DNA from: Dehalococcoidia bacterium
Lineage (GTDB): Bacteria; Chloroflexota; Dehalococcoidia; Tepidiformales; Tepidiformaceae
NCBI GenBank assembly: GCA_020847985.1
Contig: JADLBC010000037.1
Coordinates: forward strand, 1 to 39,536
Reading direction: 5' to 3'
DNA length: 39,536 bases
Under the pieces are notes generated by a model. The model had not been told where the DNA came from. It ran no database searches and was given only the letters and a program-made list of their open reading frames with translations. This document shows positions 30,925-39,339 of the stretch, piece by piece. Positions within the stretch are counted from its first letter, which is position 1; every line of letters begins with the position of its first letter. The position numbers and the translations under genes were made by a program.

Positions 30925-31863
30925 TCAGGCGACCACGAAGAGGATCCCCAGCACGCACGCCAGCGTCCCCGCGACCACGCGCGGCGTCAGCCGTTCGCCC
31001 AGGAAGAACACGCTCAGCGGCAGCGCCATCAGCGGCGAGACCGACGACAGGATAGTGGTGCGCGCGGCGCCCGCTTCGCCCACGGCATAGACGTACATCA
31101 GGCTTCCGAACGCCGTCCCCACGATGCCCGTGACCACGATCGCGCCGATGTTCCGTTTGTCGCGAAAGGGCATGCGCAGGGCCTCGGGCGCGGTTACGCC
31201 GGCGAACAGGAGCAACCCGGCCGCGCCCGCCGGGGTACGCATGCTCGCCGCGGCGATGGGACCGAGATCGCCGCGCCCGGCCGCCAGCCAGAGCGTCGCC
31301 ACGGTCCAGAACACCCCCGTTACGGCGATGAAGAGGTAGCCGCGGAGTTCGCCGCTTTCGGGGTGGCGAAGGCGCGCGACGACGTTCGCATGGACCACCG
31401 CGGGAACGGGCGCCGCCATCGCATCGGCCACCTTCGCCCCCGGACGCCGCACGATGAGCCCGATGCCCATCGCGATGCAGGCGGTGCCAATCACCTGCGG
31501 GAGGCCGAACGGCTCATCGAGCAGCAGCACCCCGCCCAGCACGGTAAGCGTCACGAAGAGCGACTGCGCCACCGTGAAGGCGCGCTGCACGCCGAGCAGC
31601 CCGAGCGAACGGATGTAGATGGTATCGCCGAGGGCGTAGGCGAGGAGGCCGCTGCCGAGCATCGCGAAGATCGCGCTCGCCGGCGCCGACGCGATCTCCC
31701 CCGCCTGCCCGCTGATGGCCAGGAACACGAACAGCAGGACCGACCCGGTCGCCAGCCGCAGAGTCGAAATCGCCAGCGGAGACACGCGCGCCGCGATCGA
31801 CGCCATCGCCACCGAGACCGCCGACCACACGAACGCCGAGAGCAGCGCGGCAGCTTCGCCCAT
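30925..31863 (-). CDS. EamA/DMT superfamily transporter
   Basis: The protein has 312 residues with ten predicted helices in two EamA halves. The first starts MGEAAALLSAFVWSAVSVAMA and ends with the typical LDEPFGLPQVIGTACIAMGIGLI. The second ends with SPLMALPLSVFFLGERLTPRVVAGTLACVLGILFV. This duplicated end motif is diagnostic of drug/metabolite transporters. The substrate is not predictable. ATG 31863 has TAGGAT 6 nt upstream. The next gene upstream (31889) is 25 nt away on the same strand. Confidence 0.94.
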   Translation of the reverse strand: MGEAAALLSAFVWSAVSVAMASIAARVSPLAISTLRLATGSVLLFVFLAISGQAGEIASAPASAIFAMLGSGLLAYALGDTIYIRSLGLLGVQRAFTVAQSLFVTLTVLGGVLLLDEPFGLPQVIGTACIAMGIGLIVRRPGAKVADAMAAPVPAVVHANVVARLRHPESGELRGYLFIAVTGVFWTVATLWLAAGRGDLGPIAAASMRTPAGAAGLLLFAGVTAPEALRMPFRDKRNIGAIVVTGIVGTAFGSLMYVYAVGEAGAARTTILSSVSPLMALPLSVFFLGERLTPRVVAGTLACVLGILFVVA

Positions 31864-31869
31864 GCGGCC

Positions 31870-31875
31870 ATCCTA
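31870..31875 (-). promoter_or_regulatory. -10 element, leaderless-type (EamA gene)
   Basis: On the minus strand TAGGAT, 6 nt (GGCCGC), then ATG 31863. It lies in the 25-nt gap after the stop of the preceding gene, so the transporter may have its own promoter in addition to read-through. Confidence 0.45.
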
Positions 31876-31888
31876 GCGGCGGGAACCG

Positions 31889-32563
31889 TTAGGCGGCTGC
31901 GAACGAGCGCCCGCGCACGAGCGCGCGCAGGCCCCAGCCGGTGACGAGCGCCATCACGGCCGCCATCAGCGCCCCGGCCACGGCAAACGCCGCGAAGAGC
32001 ACCATCGCGGGCGTCGATTCGTCCACGAAGGGCCCGGGCAGGAAGCTCACGGGGAGGGCGGCGGCCCAGGCCCCGGCGGTGACCCACGCCCAGCGCCAGC
32101 GCGCCGACGGGACCACGCGTGCGAGCAGCAGCGCCTGCGGCAGCGGGATGGAAGCGAGCATCAGCGGCGCGACGGCCACCCACGCGGCGATCCTCACCCA
32201 CGTTGGCGCGCCGTAGTCGCCAGGCATGCCGGCAAGCATCCCGAGGGACCAGGCGAAGCCCGCCGCGAGCGCCGTCGCCAGCACCCAGCGGCCGCCGTCC
32301 ACGCCGGGGACGATGCGCCGCAGCGCCGCCGCCTGTCCCGCGCCGAGGAGGGCGCCCTCGCCGATGCCCGCGCACACCATCACCACGAGGAACAGCGCCG
32401 GGCCGAGGTCCGCCATCCACGCGAGCGTGCCCGCCGCCGCGGGGATGCCGAAGCCCGCGAACTCGGCCGCGGCCACGCGTGGCACCCACGCCCGCAGCAC
32501 GCCGGGCGCGCCGTTCGCACCCACCACCGGGACCGGGCCCTGCCGCGGAAGTGCCGTCGTCAC
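31889..32563 (-). CDS. Polytopic membrane protein of unknown function
   Basis: The protein has 224 residues from GTG 32563. After a hydrophilic N-terminus (TTALPRQGPVPVV) come six or so helices, including ALFLVVMVCAGIGEGALLGAGQAAALRRI, WVLATALAAGFAWSLGML, and MVLFAAFAVAGALMAAVMALVTGWGL. Conserved-looking motifs are GEGALLGAGQAAALRR and the small-residue-rich second half. The longer frame to 32683 has a Pro/Arg-rich head with no start signal. No known family recognised; the layout recalls YkoY/CPBP-like small membrane proteins only loosely. Confidence 0.65.
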   Translation of the reverse strand: MTTALPRQGPVPVVGANGAPGVLRAWVPRVAAAEFAGFGIPAAAGTLAWMADLGPALFLVVMVCAGIGEGALLGAGQAAALRRIVPGVDGGRWVLATALAAGFAWSLGMLAGMPGDYGAPTWVRIAAWVAVAPLMLASIPLPQALLLARVVPSARWRWAWVTAGAWAAALPVSFLPGPFVDESTPAMVLFAAFAVAGALMAAVMALVTGWGLRALVRGRSFAAA

Positions 32564-32706
32564 GTGTGCACCATGCGCGGCGCGGCGCGTTCGCGGGAAC
32601 GGCCACGGGGCCCGGGAAACAAGAACGAAACGCACCGGCGGCCCCGGCGCGGGTACACTGGGGCCGCGCCCACGCCGGGGCACACTGGGAAATCGGGTTG
32701 GTGAAC

Positions 32707-33216
32707 ATGGTTAGCAGCCTCGTCTGGAAGTTGGCTTCCCCCTACGACGCATACGTTTCGCACGTCGCGGAGTTGAACAACGCCATCGAACGCATTCGCT
32801 ACTTCAGCGAAGTGGCCCTCCGTTACGAAGCGGGGCTCCAGGGCTCCGTGCGGCTTGTGCCGGGCGCGCAGGAATCCGCCAGCCGCGCCGAACGGTTCCG
32901 CGCCCAGCTCGGCGAACGCGCCGAAAAGCTCAGCGATGAGCAGTTCGAGGAGTTCCTCGCGATGCTGGGCGGTGGCGCCGCCGCCGATGTCGAGCACGAC
33001 CGCGCACTCACGGCCAGGCGCCTTTCGCACACCACGCGCGGCCTCGAGGAGTACTTCGCCATCGCCGGACGCGAGCTGGGCATTCTCGAAAAGCGCGGCT
33101 ACAGCCCCGGCCGGCCCGACGTCGCGCGCCAGCTACGCGAAAACCGCCTCCCCGCGACCACGGTCGCCGACTACCGCCATCTCCTGCGCCAGCTCGGCGC
33201 CCGCGTAGGGCAGTAA
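32707..33216 (+). CDS. Helical protein of unknown function
   Basis: The protein has 169 residues from ATG 32707 (GTG 32701 is also possible). It is rich in Glu, Arg, Ala and Leu, with helices such as VSHVAELNNAIERIRYFSEVALRYE and ARRLSHTTRGLEEYFAIAGRELGILEKRG. A possible coiled coil lies at about 50-80. The upstream gap holds two similar boxes (GGTACACTGGG and GGCACACTGGG, 32653-32692); TACACT in the first could be a -10 with a short leader. The 5' extension (to 32119) lies over the divergent membrane-protein gene and is rejected. No family known. Confidence 0.7.
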   Translation: MVSSLVWKLASPYDAYVSHVAELNNAIERIRYFSEVALRYEAGLQGSVRLVPGAQESASRAERFRAQLGERAEKLSDEQFEEFLAMLGGGAAADVEHDRALTARRLSHTTRGLEEYFAIAGRELGILEKRGYSPGRPDVARQLRENRLPATTVADYRHLLRQLGARVGQ

Positions 33217-33305
33217 GAGAAACGAGAAAGGAGGAAAGAGAAAAGGGTCCGCGCGAGGCCACGGCGGGTGGCGGCTGGCCACCCATTTCTCCTTCCTCTT
33301 CTCTC
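33217..33305. repeat. Heptamer-armed element (AGAGAAA) between convergent stops
   Basis: The left arm AGAGAAA, CGAGAAA, GGAGGAA, AGAGAAA follows the stop at 33216 directly. The right arm (TTTCTCCTTCCTCTTCTCTCT) reaches the AlkD stop. A GC-rich core of about 35 bp includes GGCTGGCCACCC. It is the same flavour as at 21597 and 37432. Confidence 0.85.
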
Positions 33306-33986
33306 TTATCTCCGCAGCTCGCGCAGCGCGTCGCGGGCGACCCAGCGACCGCTGCGCGGGCTGCCCTCCAGGATGCCTTCGGCGGTGGCGATGGCGGCGG
33401 CGCGCAGAGTGGGGTTTCGCTTGCCGATCTGGCGGAGTGCCCAGTTCACGGCCTTGCGCACGAAGTTGCGGCCGTCGTCCGCATGCCGCCGGATGAGCGG
33501 GAGGACGGCGAGGAAGCGCTCGTCCGGCGCGGTCTTATCGTGCACGGCGAGCGCCGCCAGCAGCGAAAAGGCCGCGCGTTTCACGTACTCCTCGTCGCGC
33601 TCGGCCCACTCCTGCACCTTGATCCAGGCGTAGGGCGTGCGGTGGAAGAGCACGCCGGTGCAGCCATCGACGATGTCCCAAGAGTCAAAGTCCGCAGCCC
33701 AGTCGTCCATCTGCGCGGCCGTCACTTCGGCGGGGATGTCGACCATCGCCGCGAGCAGGCGCGCCTCGTGGATACCCGTCGCCCACAGTCCCAGCGCAAG
33801 CTCATGGCTCGGGAGCGCGCGCTTCGCCACCGCCTGGATGCCGGGCATGCTCTTCCCGAGTTGTTCCGTCCGGGGGCGAATGCCGTAGCGCGCGCGGCCC
33901 TCGATGCTCGCGACGTTCCCCGAAGCGCGCAGTGCGGCCACGGCCTCATCGACCGTCATGGGCACGCGCGGGGCGCGGGGTGGCAT
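33306..33986 (-). CDS. DNA alkylation repair enzyme, AlkD-like HEAT-repeat family
   Basis: The protein has 226 residues. AlkD/AlkC family features are the N-terminal MARYGIRP-type block (IEGRARYGIRPRTEQLGKSMP), HELALGLWATGIHEARLLAAM, a middle segment DDWAADFDSWDIVDGC with the conserved catalytic-region Trp/Asp, and RNFVRKAVNWALRQIGKRN, which is almost diagnostic. These enzymes excise bulky or methylated bases without base flipping. The start is near ATG 33986; it lies 5 bp from the TPR gene's stop, so both may be in one minus-strand transcript. Confidence 0.93.
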   Translation of the reverse strand: MPPRAPRVPMTVDEAVAALRASGNVASIEGRARYGIRPRTEQLGKSMPGIQAVAKRALPSHELALGLWATGIHEARLLAAMVDIPAEVTAAQMDDWAADFDSWDIVDGCTGVLFHRTPYAWIKVQEWAERDEEYVKRAAFSLLAALAVHDKTAPDERFLAVLPLIRRHADDGRNFVRKAVNWALRQIGKRNPTLRAAAIATAEGILEGSPRSGRWVARDALRELRR

Positions 33987-33991
33987 GCGGG

Positions 33992-35590
33992 CTAGCGGCC
34001 GCCGGCGTCGCGCAACAGCTTGAGGAACTCGGCGTCGCCCTGGAGTGCTTCCAGCTTCGGGTCGCCGGCGGCCTCGCGGGCGTACTGCGGGTCGATATCG
34101 AGGGCGCGCTTCAGGCGGCGAAGGGCCTCGGCCCGGTTCTGCAGCACCGCCGCCGCCTGCCCGGCCCCGTAGTGCGCAGCTGCGTCCTGCGGGTCGAGGT
34201 AGGCCGCTTCCTGGAAATCGACCAGCGCCGCCGCGGGGTCGCCCCCGTGCAGGTGCGCGAGGCCGCGGTTCACCATCACCGTCGTGTCGTTGGGGTCGAT
34301 GCCGAGCGCGCCATCGAAATCGGCGAGAGCAGCGTCGTAGTTCCCGCGGTAGAGGTAGAGCATGCCGCGGTTGTTGAGCGCGTCGGCGTCGTTCGGCGCG
34401 AGGGCCAGGGCATGGTCGTAATCGTCGAGCGCGGCGTCGTATTCGCCGGCGCGCGTGCGTGCGTTCGCCCGGTTGTAGTACCCCGCCGTGAGATTCGAAT
34501 CGACCTCCAGCGCACGCGTGTAGCGTTCGATCGCGAGCGTGTACTGGCCGACGTTGAAGTAGACGTTGCCCTCGTCCAGATACGACTCAGCGTCGCGGCC
34601 GGTGAACGGCGTCACGGGCTGGGGCGCGACGTCGTGCAGCGCCTCCTCGATCACTCCCGCGAGCGGGGCCGCCGGCGGTGTGGGCGGTGCCTCGGGCCGG
34701 GCGGGCGGCACCCCGGGCGTGGAGAGCGACGGCAGCTCCGAAAACGCCAGCCCCGGCGGTGTGTGCGGTTCGGGCTCGCCCTGCGTGACCAGGATCTCGG
34801 CCTCGCGCGCGACCTCTTCCTCGGGGATGGCCGAAGGCTCCGCGCCGGGCTCGAGGTCGCGGAGCCAGTCGGGCAGGCCGGTAGAGGGCTCAGACGCCGG
34901 CTCGAGGTCAGCAGAGGGCGTCAGGGCCGCAGCGGGGGTTTCCGGCTCGACCTCAACCCCGGGCTCGATGTCAGCGGCGACGGCGGGTTCCGGCTCGGAT
35001 TCGATGGCGGGCGCCACGATAGCCCCGGGAGCTTCCCGCGCGAGTTCGGCCTCGGCAACGGGGGCTTCCCGCTCGACCTCAGGCGCGATAGCGGGCGCCA
35101 CGACAGCCGCGGGAGCTTCCCGCGCGGGCTCTGGCTCCGGCGCGGCCTCGGGCTCGATGGCTGGCGGCACGGCGGCAGCGGGGGTGTCGCGCTCGGGCTC
35201 GATGGCGGGCGGCGCCACGGTTGTGGGAGTCTCGACATCCGGCTCGGACGCCGAATCAGGTGCGATGGCCTCTTCGGTCGCGGCTTCCGTCTCGAGTTCC
35301 GCGCCCGTCTCGCTGGCCGCCTCCTCGCGTTCGAACCACGCGGGCACGACCTCGGCCGGCGGGGGTTCCACGGCGGCGATGCCCTGCGCCGCCGCGGGCG
35401 CATCCACGGTCTCGGCGGCCGCTTCCTCAGCCGGTGGGGCGGGCGGTTCGGCGGGCGAAGGCTCCCACGGCGCCGAGGCATCCCATTCGGACCCGCCACG
35501 GTTGCGGAGCTTCAGCAGGAGGGCGGCGATTGCGCCGGCAACGGCGGCGATGAGAAGAACGCGGAAGAGCAGCCGGAGCCCTCGCCTCAC
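33992..35590 (-). CDS. Membrane-anchored TPR protein with long Glu/Ala/Pro-rich stalk
   Basis: The protein has 532 residues. One helix at about 8-27 (LFRVLLIAAVAGAIAALLL) is followed by an acidic, low-complexity region (about 35-330) of Ala, Pro and Glu containing imperfect repeats such as APPAIEPE, APAIAPEVE and APAIESEPE. Five 34-residue TPR units then run from about 331 to 500 (for example GNVYFNVGQYTLAIERYTRA and AALADFDGALGIDPND). TPRs bind partner proteins. The stalk is probably disordered and reaches away from the membrane. It overlaps the gene at 35587 by 4 nt, so they are coupled. Confidence 0.88.
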   Translation of the reverse strand: MRRGLRLLFRVLLIAAVAGAIAALLLKLRNRGGSEWDASAPWEPSPAEPPAPPAEEAAAETVDAPAAAQGIAAVEPPPAEVVPAWFEREEAASETGAELETEAATEEAIAPDSASEPDVETPTTVAPPAIEPERDTPAAAVPPAIEPEAAPEPEPAREAPAAVVAPAIAPEVEREAPVAEAELAREAPGAIVAPAIESEPEPAVAADIEPGVEVEPETPAAALTPSADLEPASEPSTGLPDWLRDLEPGAEPSAIPEEEVAREAEILVTQGEPEPHTPPGLAFSELPSLSTPGVPPARPEAPPTPPAAPLAGVIEEALHDVAPQPVTPFTGRDAESYLDEGNVYFNVGQYTLAIERYTRALEVDSNLTAGYYNRANARTRAGEYDAALDDYDHALALAPNDADALNNRGMLYLYRGNYDAALADFDGALGIDPNDTTVMVNRGLAHLHGGDPAAALVDFQEAAYLDPQDAAAHYGAGQAAAVLQNRAEALRRLKRALDIDPQYAREAAGDPKLEALQGDAEFLKLLRDAGGR

Positions 35591-35979
35591 GCTTCTTCCT
35601 CACGTTCCAGCAGCAGTTCGGTGACCGCCATCAGCCCGTTGTAGGCGTAGACGATGTAGTCGCGCGGGTGGAGGTTCACCTTCTTCAGCTCCTCCTTGCG
35701 CGCCGTCACCGGGTCCCACGAACCGGTCGCCTCGATCGCGTCGTGGTCGACCCCGACTTCGAGTTCGTACAGCTCGCCATCCTGCGCGACGACAATGCAG
35801 CCGCGGTCCGGCCCGGAAGGGCCTTCGATTTCGATGGCGGTGGTGAACATCGCGTTGGGGAACGACGGAAAGGGCTGCAGCTCCGCGCACGCCTCGTGGA
35901 GGAGGGCGCCAAGCTGCATGGCGGCGCGTTCGAGCGCCAGGTCGGCCTGCGATTTGCGAAGGAGCGCTTCCCGGGACAT
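35587..35979 (-). CDS. Small conserved-looking protein coupled to the TPR gene
   Basis: The protein has 130 residues: an N-terminal helix (LRKSQADLALERAAMQLGALLHEACAEL), a beta-rich middle (MFTTAIEIEGPSGPDRGCIVVAQDGELYELEVGVDHDA), and a C-terminal segment RDYIVYAYNGLMAVTELLLEREEEA. No catalytic motif is seen. The stop overlaps the TPR protein start by 4 nt, suggesting that the two products work together. TATACC lies 10-11 nt upstream of ATG 35979, giving a near-leaderless start. Function unknown. Confidence 0.75.
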   Translation of the reverse strand: MSREALLRKSQADLALERAAMQLGALLHEACAELQPFPSFPNAMFTTAIEIEGPSGPDRGCIVVAQDGELYELEVGVDHDAIEATGSWDPVTARKEELKKVNLHPRDYIVYAYNGLMAVTELLLEREEEA

Positions 35980-36019
35980 GTCACGGGAAAGGTATAGGTG
36001 AGTACGCGAATCCGCAAGA

Positions 36020-36430
36020 TCTGTGGGATGTTGGCTGTCGGCTGTCGGCTGTCGGCCATCGGCTGTCGGCCGTCGGCCATCGGCTGTCGGCCATCGGCTG
36101 TCGGGGGTGCCTCCACTAGCAGCGAAGAGCCAGCTATCAACTCATCCTCGGCCACTGTTCCTGCGAAACCCCGCTTCGGGCTGGTGCAAGTAACACTCAG
36201 CCAGGGTGCTTCTCCGTAGCCTTGGTGCTGACACACACGCGCTACCGGGGCACCCTCCTTCGTTTCCGGCTGCTCTCCGCGCCATTGCACGCTCGTGGTG
36301 CCCGGGGGCCAACCCAATTGTCTATACAGTTCCTCCCCGCTCCCGACTGTCTCGCATGTCTTCGGACCTGATCAACCTGGCGGCCGCCGGCGCCGGGGTT
36401 GCCCCGCTAACGGCTAACAGCCAGCAGCTA
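36020..36430. repeat. Large chimeric heptamer element between 35979 and the LLM gene
   Basis: The left arm (36030-36108) is about 11 heptamers of the GGCTGTC/GGCCATC type. It is followed by an inner inverted pair (GGGGGTGCCTCC, then GGGGCACCCTCC near 36247) and a unique core of about 180 bp. The right end carries the AGCTGTT-type unit found at 12003 and 12815 (CCGGGGTTGCCCCGCTAACGGCTAACAGCCAGCAGCT), reaching the LLM stop codon. It therefore joins two flavours. No gene is seen in this 451-bp gap. Confidence 0.75.
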
Positions 36431-37408
36431 TCAGCTCCGCACCCTCGGCATCACCTTCTCCGTGAACAGGAGGAAGCTTTCGTGGCTGAGCGGGGCTGCG
36501 AGCATGTACTTCAGCGGGATCTCCGCCTCGAGCTGCTTCAGGCGGTCGACCACTTCTTCCGGCGTCCCCCAGATGACGGTGTCCTCCAGGTAGCGCTCGA
36601 CCGGGTCGACGTGCTTCGTGTTCGCGCCGGCGATGCCCGGCTTCGCGTACGAGCCCACCATCCAGCCCGCGCCGCTGCGCGCGACCTCTTCCGCCTCGGC
36701 CCGCGTCGGCGCGATGGCGATGAGGCGCGCGGTCGGGATTTCGCGGCCCTCGGCGCTGTGCCCGTTCGCCACGAGCGTCTCTTCGTACAGGCGGCGCTTG
36801 GCGGCGATGTCCGCGTTCGAGGCGTGCGGGTCCTGGAGGATGTCGTACCCCTTCTCGGCCGCGCGCTGCACGGATTCGGGCGACGTCGCGGCCAGCCACA
36901 CGGGCGGGCTCGGCTGCTGCAGCGGCTTCGGCAGCACCTCGACGTTTTCGAAGTGCCAGAAGCGACCGTCGAAGGTGAGGCTGTCGTTCGCCCACGCCGC
37001 CTGCACCACCTCGACGCATTCGCGGAAGCGGTCGGAGCTCTCTTCGACGGGGACGTTGAAGGCGCGGAACTCCTTCGGATCGAAGCCGCGGCCGGCGCCC
37101 CAGTTCAGCCGACCGCCGGAGAGGATATCGAGCAGCGCGAGCTCCTCGGCGAGCCGCAGGGGGTGGTAGAACCCCGCGAGCGTAATCGCCGTGCCGATGC
37201 GCAGGTTCTTCGTCCGCGCGGCGATGTAGGTGCCCATCTGCGTGACGCTCGGGCAGACGCTGTAGGTGTTGAAGTGGTGCTCGGCGAGCCAGACGGCGTC
37301 GTAGCCGCCTTCGTCCATGATGGCGATGCGGTCGAACGCCCGCGCATACACCTGCTCCAGCGGAATACGCCGCGTCCACGAAAAGAACTGCAGAACCCCG
37401 AGTTTCAT
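36431..37408 (-). CDS. LLM class flavin/F420-dependent oxidoreductase
   Basis: The protein has 325 residues from ATG 37408. It is a luciferase-like TIM barrel: MKLGVLQFFSWTRRIP, YDAVWLAEHHFN (the AEHHF block), IAARTKNLRIGTAITLAGFYHPLRLAEELALLDILSGGRLNWGAGRG, and WGTPEEVVDRLKQL near the end. These proteins use FMNH2 or F420 to oxidise or reduce small molecules; in this lineage F420 is plausible. No partner reductase is adjacent. TAGACT near 37425 and GGGGGTAG just before the start are candidate expression signals. Confidence 0.95.
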   Translation of the reverse strand: MKLGVLQFFSWTRRIPLEQVYARAFDRIAIMDEGGYDAVWLAEHHFNTYSVCPSVTQMGTYIAARTKNLRIGTAITLAGFYHPLRLAEELALLDILSGGRLNWGAGRGFDPKEFRAFNVPVEESSDRFRECVEVVQAAWANDSLTFDGRFWHFENVEVLPKPLQQPSPPVWLAATSPESVQRAAEKGYDILQDPHASNADIAAKRRLYEETLVANGHSAEGREIPTARLIAIAPTRAEAEEVARSGAGWMVGSYAKPGIAGANTKHVDPVERYLEDTVIWGTPEEVVDRLKQLEAEIPLKYMLAAPLSHESFLLFTEKVMPRVRS

Positions 37409-37431
37409 GACTACCCCCGGGGGGAGTCTAC

Positions 37432-37554
37432 GGGAAGAGAAAAGAGAAAAGAGGAAGGAGAAAAGGGGCTCGAGGCCTGCGGCCACCCCCGGGGATACAT
37501 ACTCCCCGCGCGGGGCCGATCCCACTCAGCACTCAGCACTCAGGACTCAGCACT
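37432..37554. repeat. Mixed heptamer element (AGAGAAA and TCAGCAC)
   Basis: The left arm AGAGAAA, AGAGAAA, AGAGGAA, GGAGAAA matches the elements at 21597 and 33217. The right arm CACTCAGCACTCAGCACTCA matches the one at 27143. They do not pair with each other. The core has CCCCGGGG and CCCCGCGCGGGG palindromes. It ends at the PAC2 stop codon, a natural recombinant of two element types. Confidence 0.8.
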
Positions 37555-38445
37555 TCAAGAATCCCCCCGGAGAAGGTCCTCGATATCCTTGAGGATGTCG
37601 GCGGCGGAGGGGAGTTCGCCCTCGGGGCCGGCCGGCGGCGGCTCGCTCGCAGTTTCCCCGTAATGCTCCTCAAGCGACTTCACGTAGGCGCCGATCTGGT
37701 CGTCACCGCGGGAAGCTTCCTCGACGCGTTCGACGAAGCGGACCACCTCGGCCTCGAGGTCGCCGACCTGGGCGGCCATGCCCGTCACCGGTTCGAGCGC
37801 GCGCAGCAATGCAAGCGTCGCCGCCGGGTTCTCATCGACATTCAGGTAATGCGGGACGCCCGCCGCGAGGCTGATGAGCGGCACGTCGCGCTGGCGCAGG
37901 GCATCGTGCAGCACGCCGACGATGCCCGTCGGGCCCTGGTACATCGACCGGCTGAGGCCGTACCTGGCGGCGAGCGCCGGGTCGGCCGAAGAGCCGTTCA
38001 CGGGCACCGGCCGCGTGTGGGGCGTCGCCGAGGGCCGCGCCACGAGCGTGCAGACGAGCGAGGGCTTGTGCTCGGCGATGGCATCGGCCAGGCGCGACGA
38101 GAAGGTGCGCCAGCGAAGGTTCGGCTCCACGCCGGTGATGATGATGAGGTCGTGGTCGGAGGATGGGACGCGGGCGTAGTAGGCCTCGTTGGTGGGCCAT
38201 TCGATGAGGCGGATGCCCTCTTCATCGAGCTTCACGGTGGGGCGCGTGTCGGTGAAGACGTAGTACTCCTCGGGGTCGACCTCGAGGAAGCGCTGGGCAT
38301 GGTGCGCGTCGATCAGGCGGCGCGCGGTGTCCTGCGTCACCGTGCCCGTATCGCTCCAGCCGGTGAAGCCGACAACGACGACGGGTGAGCGCAGGCCGGA
38401 AACGGGAATGACGTTGAACCCATCCACGCGATCATAGTAGCGCAT
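37555..38445 (-). CDS. PAC2 family protein
   Basis: The protein has 296 residues. PAC2 (proteasome assembly chaperone 2-like) signatures are VVVVGFTGWSDTGTVTQDTARRLI near the N-terminus, YYVFTDTRPTVKLDEEGIRLIEWP, HDLIIITGVEPNLRWRTF, and ISLAAGVPHYLNVDENPAATLALL. In Actinobacteria and related groups these proteins are linked to proteasome or ATP-grasp functions, but no proteasome gene is in the window. The C-terminal 60 residues are acidic (VERVEEASRGDD, LEEHYGETASEPPP). ATG 38445 has no strong Shine-Dalgarno sequence. Confidence 0.93.
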   Translation of the reverse strand: MRYYDRVDGFNVIPVSGLRSPVVVVGFTGWSDTGTVTQDTARRLIDAHHAQRFLEVDPEEYYVFTDTRPTVKLDEEGIRLIEWPTNEAYYARVPSSDHDLIIITGVEPNLRWRTFSSRLADAIAEHKPSLVCTLVARPSATPHTRPVPVNGSSADPALAARYGLSRSMYQGPTGIVGVLHDALRQRDVPLISLAAGVPHYLNVDENPAATLALLRALEPVTGMAAQVGDLEAEVVRFVERVEEASRGDDQIGAYVKSLEEHYGETASEPPPAGPEGELPSAADILKDIEDLLRGDS

Positions 38446-38586
38446 GTGGAGTTAGGGGCCGGGCGCTCCCGGCCAGCTTCCGGGCGAGTTTTCCCGGTTG
38501 CCAGGGGATCGGCACCGGCGCGGGGCGTTGAGGCGGATGACACCGTCGTGTCGCCTGTGCGGGTTGTCCTACCGTCGGCTCAATGC

Positions 38587-38997
38587 CTACGCCGGTGTCA
38601 GCCGTTCCACGCCGGGGATGCGATCGAGGCCGCGGTCGAAGGAGGCGATTCGCCCGTCCGTGAGCTCAAGTGCGTACGCCGCGAGCAGGCAGTCGACCCA
38701 GTCACGGTGGTGCCGCTCGAAGATGTCCACGGCGCGCACGACGACATCGCGGTCGATGATGGTGAGGCCGAGACCGAGCAGCGTGCGCAGGTGCCTCGAC
38801 GCTATTAGGGGAGGCGTGCGGAGTCGCGGGCCCATCAGCACGAACATCACTTCATTGAGGGTCGAGGCCGCAACAACGCCCGTCCCGTCCGCCGCCGCGG
38901 CCTCCACCAACCGGAGCGCGCTTGCGGCTTGCTCTTCATCATCGCCGAGGAGCAGCCGGAGCAGGACATTCGCGTCCAGGAGGAGCGTCCCGCTCAT
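38587..38997 (-). CDS. vapC: PIN domain toxin, VapC-like
   Basis: This 136-residue PIN domain RNase carries its expected acidic set: Asp8 (LLLDANVLLRL), Glu49 (TLNEVMFVL), Asp102 (WVDCLLAAYAL) and Asp121 (ASFDRGLDRI). Such toxins cut tRNA or rRNA. The ATG overlaps the antitoxin stop by 4 nt. The gap downstream to the PAC2 gene (38446-38586) holds no gene. Confidence 0.92.
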   Translation of the reverse strand: MSGTLLLDANVLLRLLLGDDEEQAASALRLVEAAAADGTGVVAASTLNEVMFVLMGPRLRTPPLIASRHLRTLLGLGLTIIDRDVVVRAVDIFERHHRDWVDCLLAAYALELTDGRIASFDRGLDRIPGVERLTPA

Positions 38998-39326
38998 TCG
39001 GTCTCGCGGAGCGATCGGAGGTAGCGACTCTCGGCGGCTTCCTGGCGCGCACGCCGAATCTCCACCTCGAGCTCGTCGTCCGAGAGCGCCGGGTACTGGT
39101 CGTTGCGGGCGGTGCCGGCGGCCGCGTGCACCGCGGCGATACGCCGCTCGCGCTCGGCGTCATCAGGCGGCGTGGCCACGCGGTACGCCGCGAGACGATC
39201 CTCACTCGCGATACTTAGCACCGTTACGTCAACTTCATCGCCCGGGCGCGCGCCCAGCGCCTCCAGAGCCTCCAGCGGAAGCACCAGCTCCCGCCGCTCG
39301 TTGAACCGCGCGCGAATCGGTGTCAT
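38994..39326 (-). CDS. vapB: AbrB-type antitoxin, VapB-like
   Basis: The protein has 110 residues from ATG 39326. The N-terminal 40 (MTPIRARFNERRELVLPLEA, then LGARPGDEVDVTVLS) form a swapped-hairpin AbrB/MazE fold that binds DNA. The acidic helical tail (ELEVEIRRARQEAAESRY) would wrap the toxin. TATGAT lies exactly 6 nt upstream with no Shine-Dalgarno sequence. The pair is probably autoregulated. The longer upstream frame runs through a repeat element and is rejected. Confidence 0.88.
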   Translation of the reverse strand: MTPIRARFNERRELVLPLEALEALGARPGDEVDVTVLSIASEDRLAAYRVATPPDDAERERRIAAVHAAAGTARNDQYPALSDDELEVEIRRARQEAAESRYLRSLRETE

Positions 39327-39332
39327 GCCGCG

Positions 39333-39338
39333 ATCATA
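39333..39338 (-). promoter_or_regulatory. -10 element, leaderless-type (vapB)
   Basis: On the minus strand TATGAT, 6 nt (CGCGGC), then ATG 39326. This is the best match to TATAAT among the leaderless set (5 of 6). Confidence 0.55.
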
Positions 39339-39339
39339 C

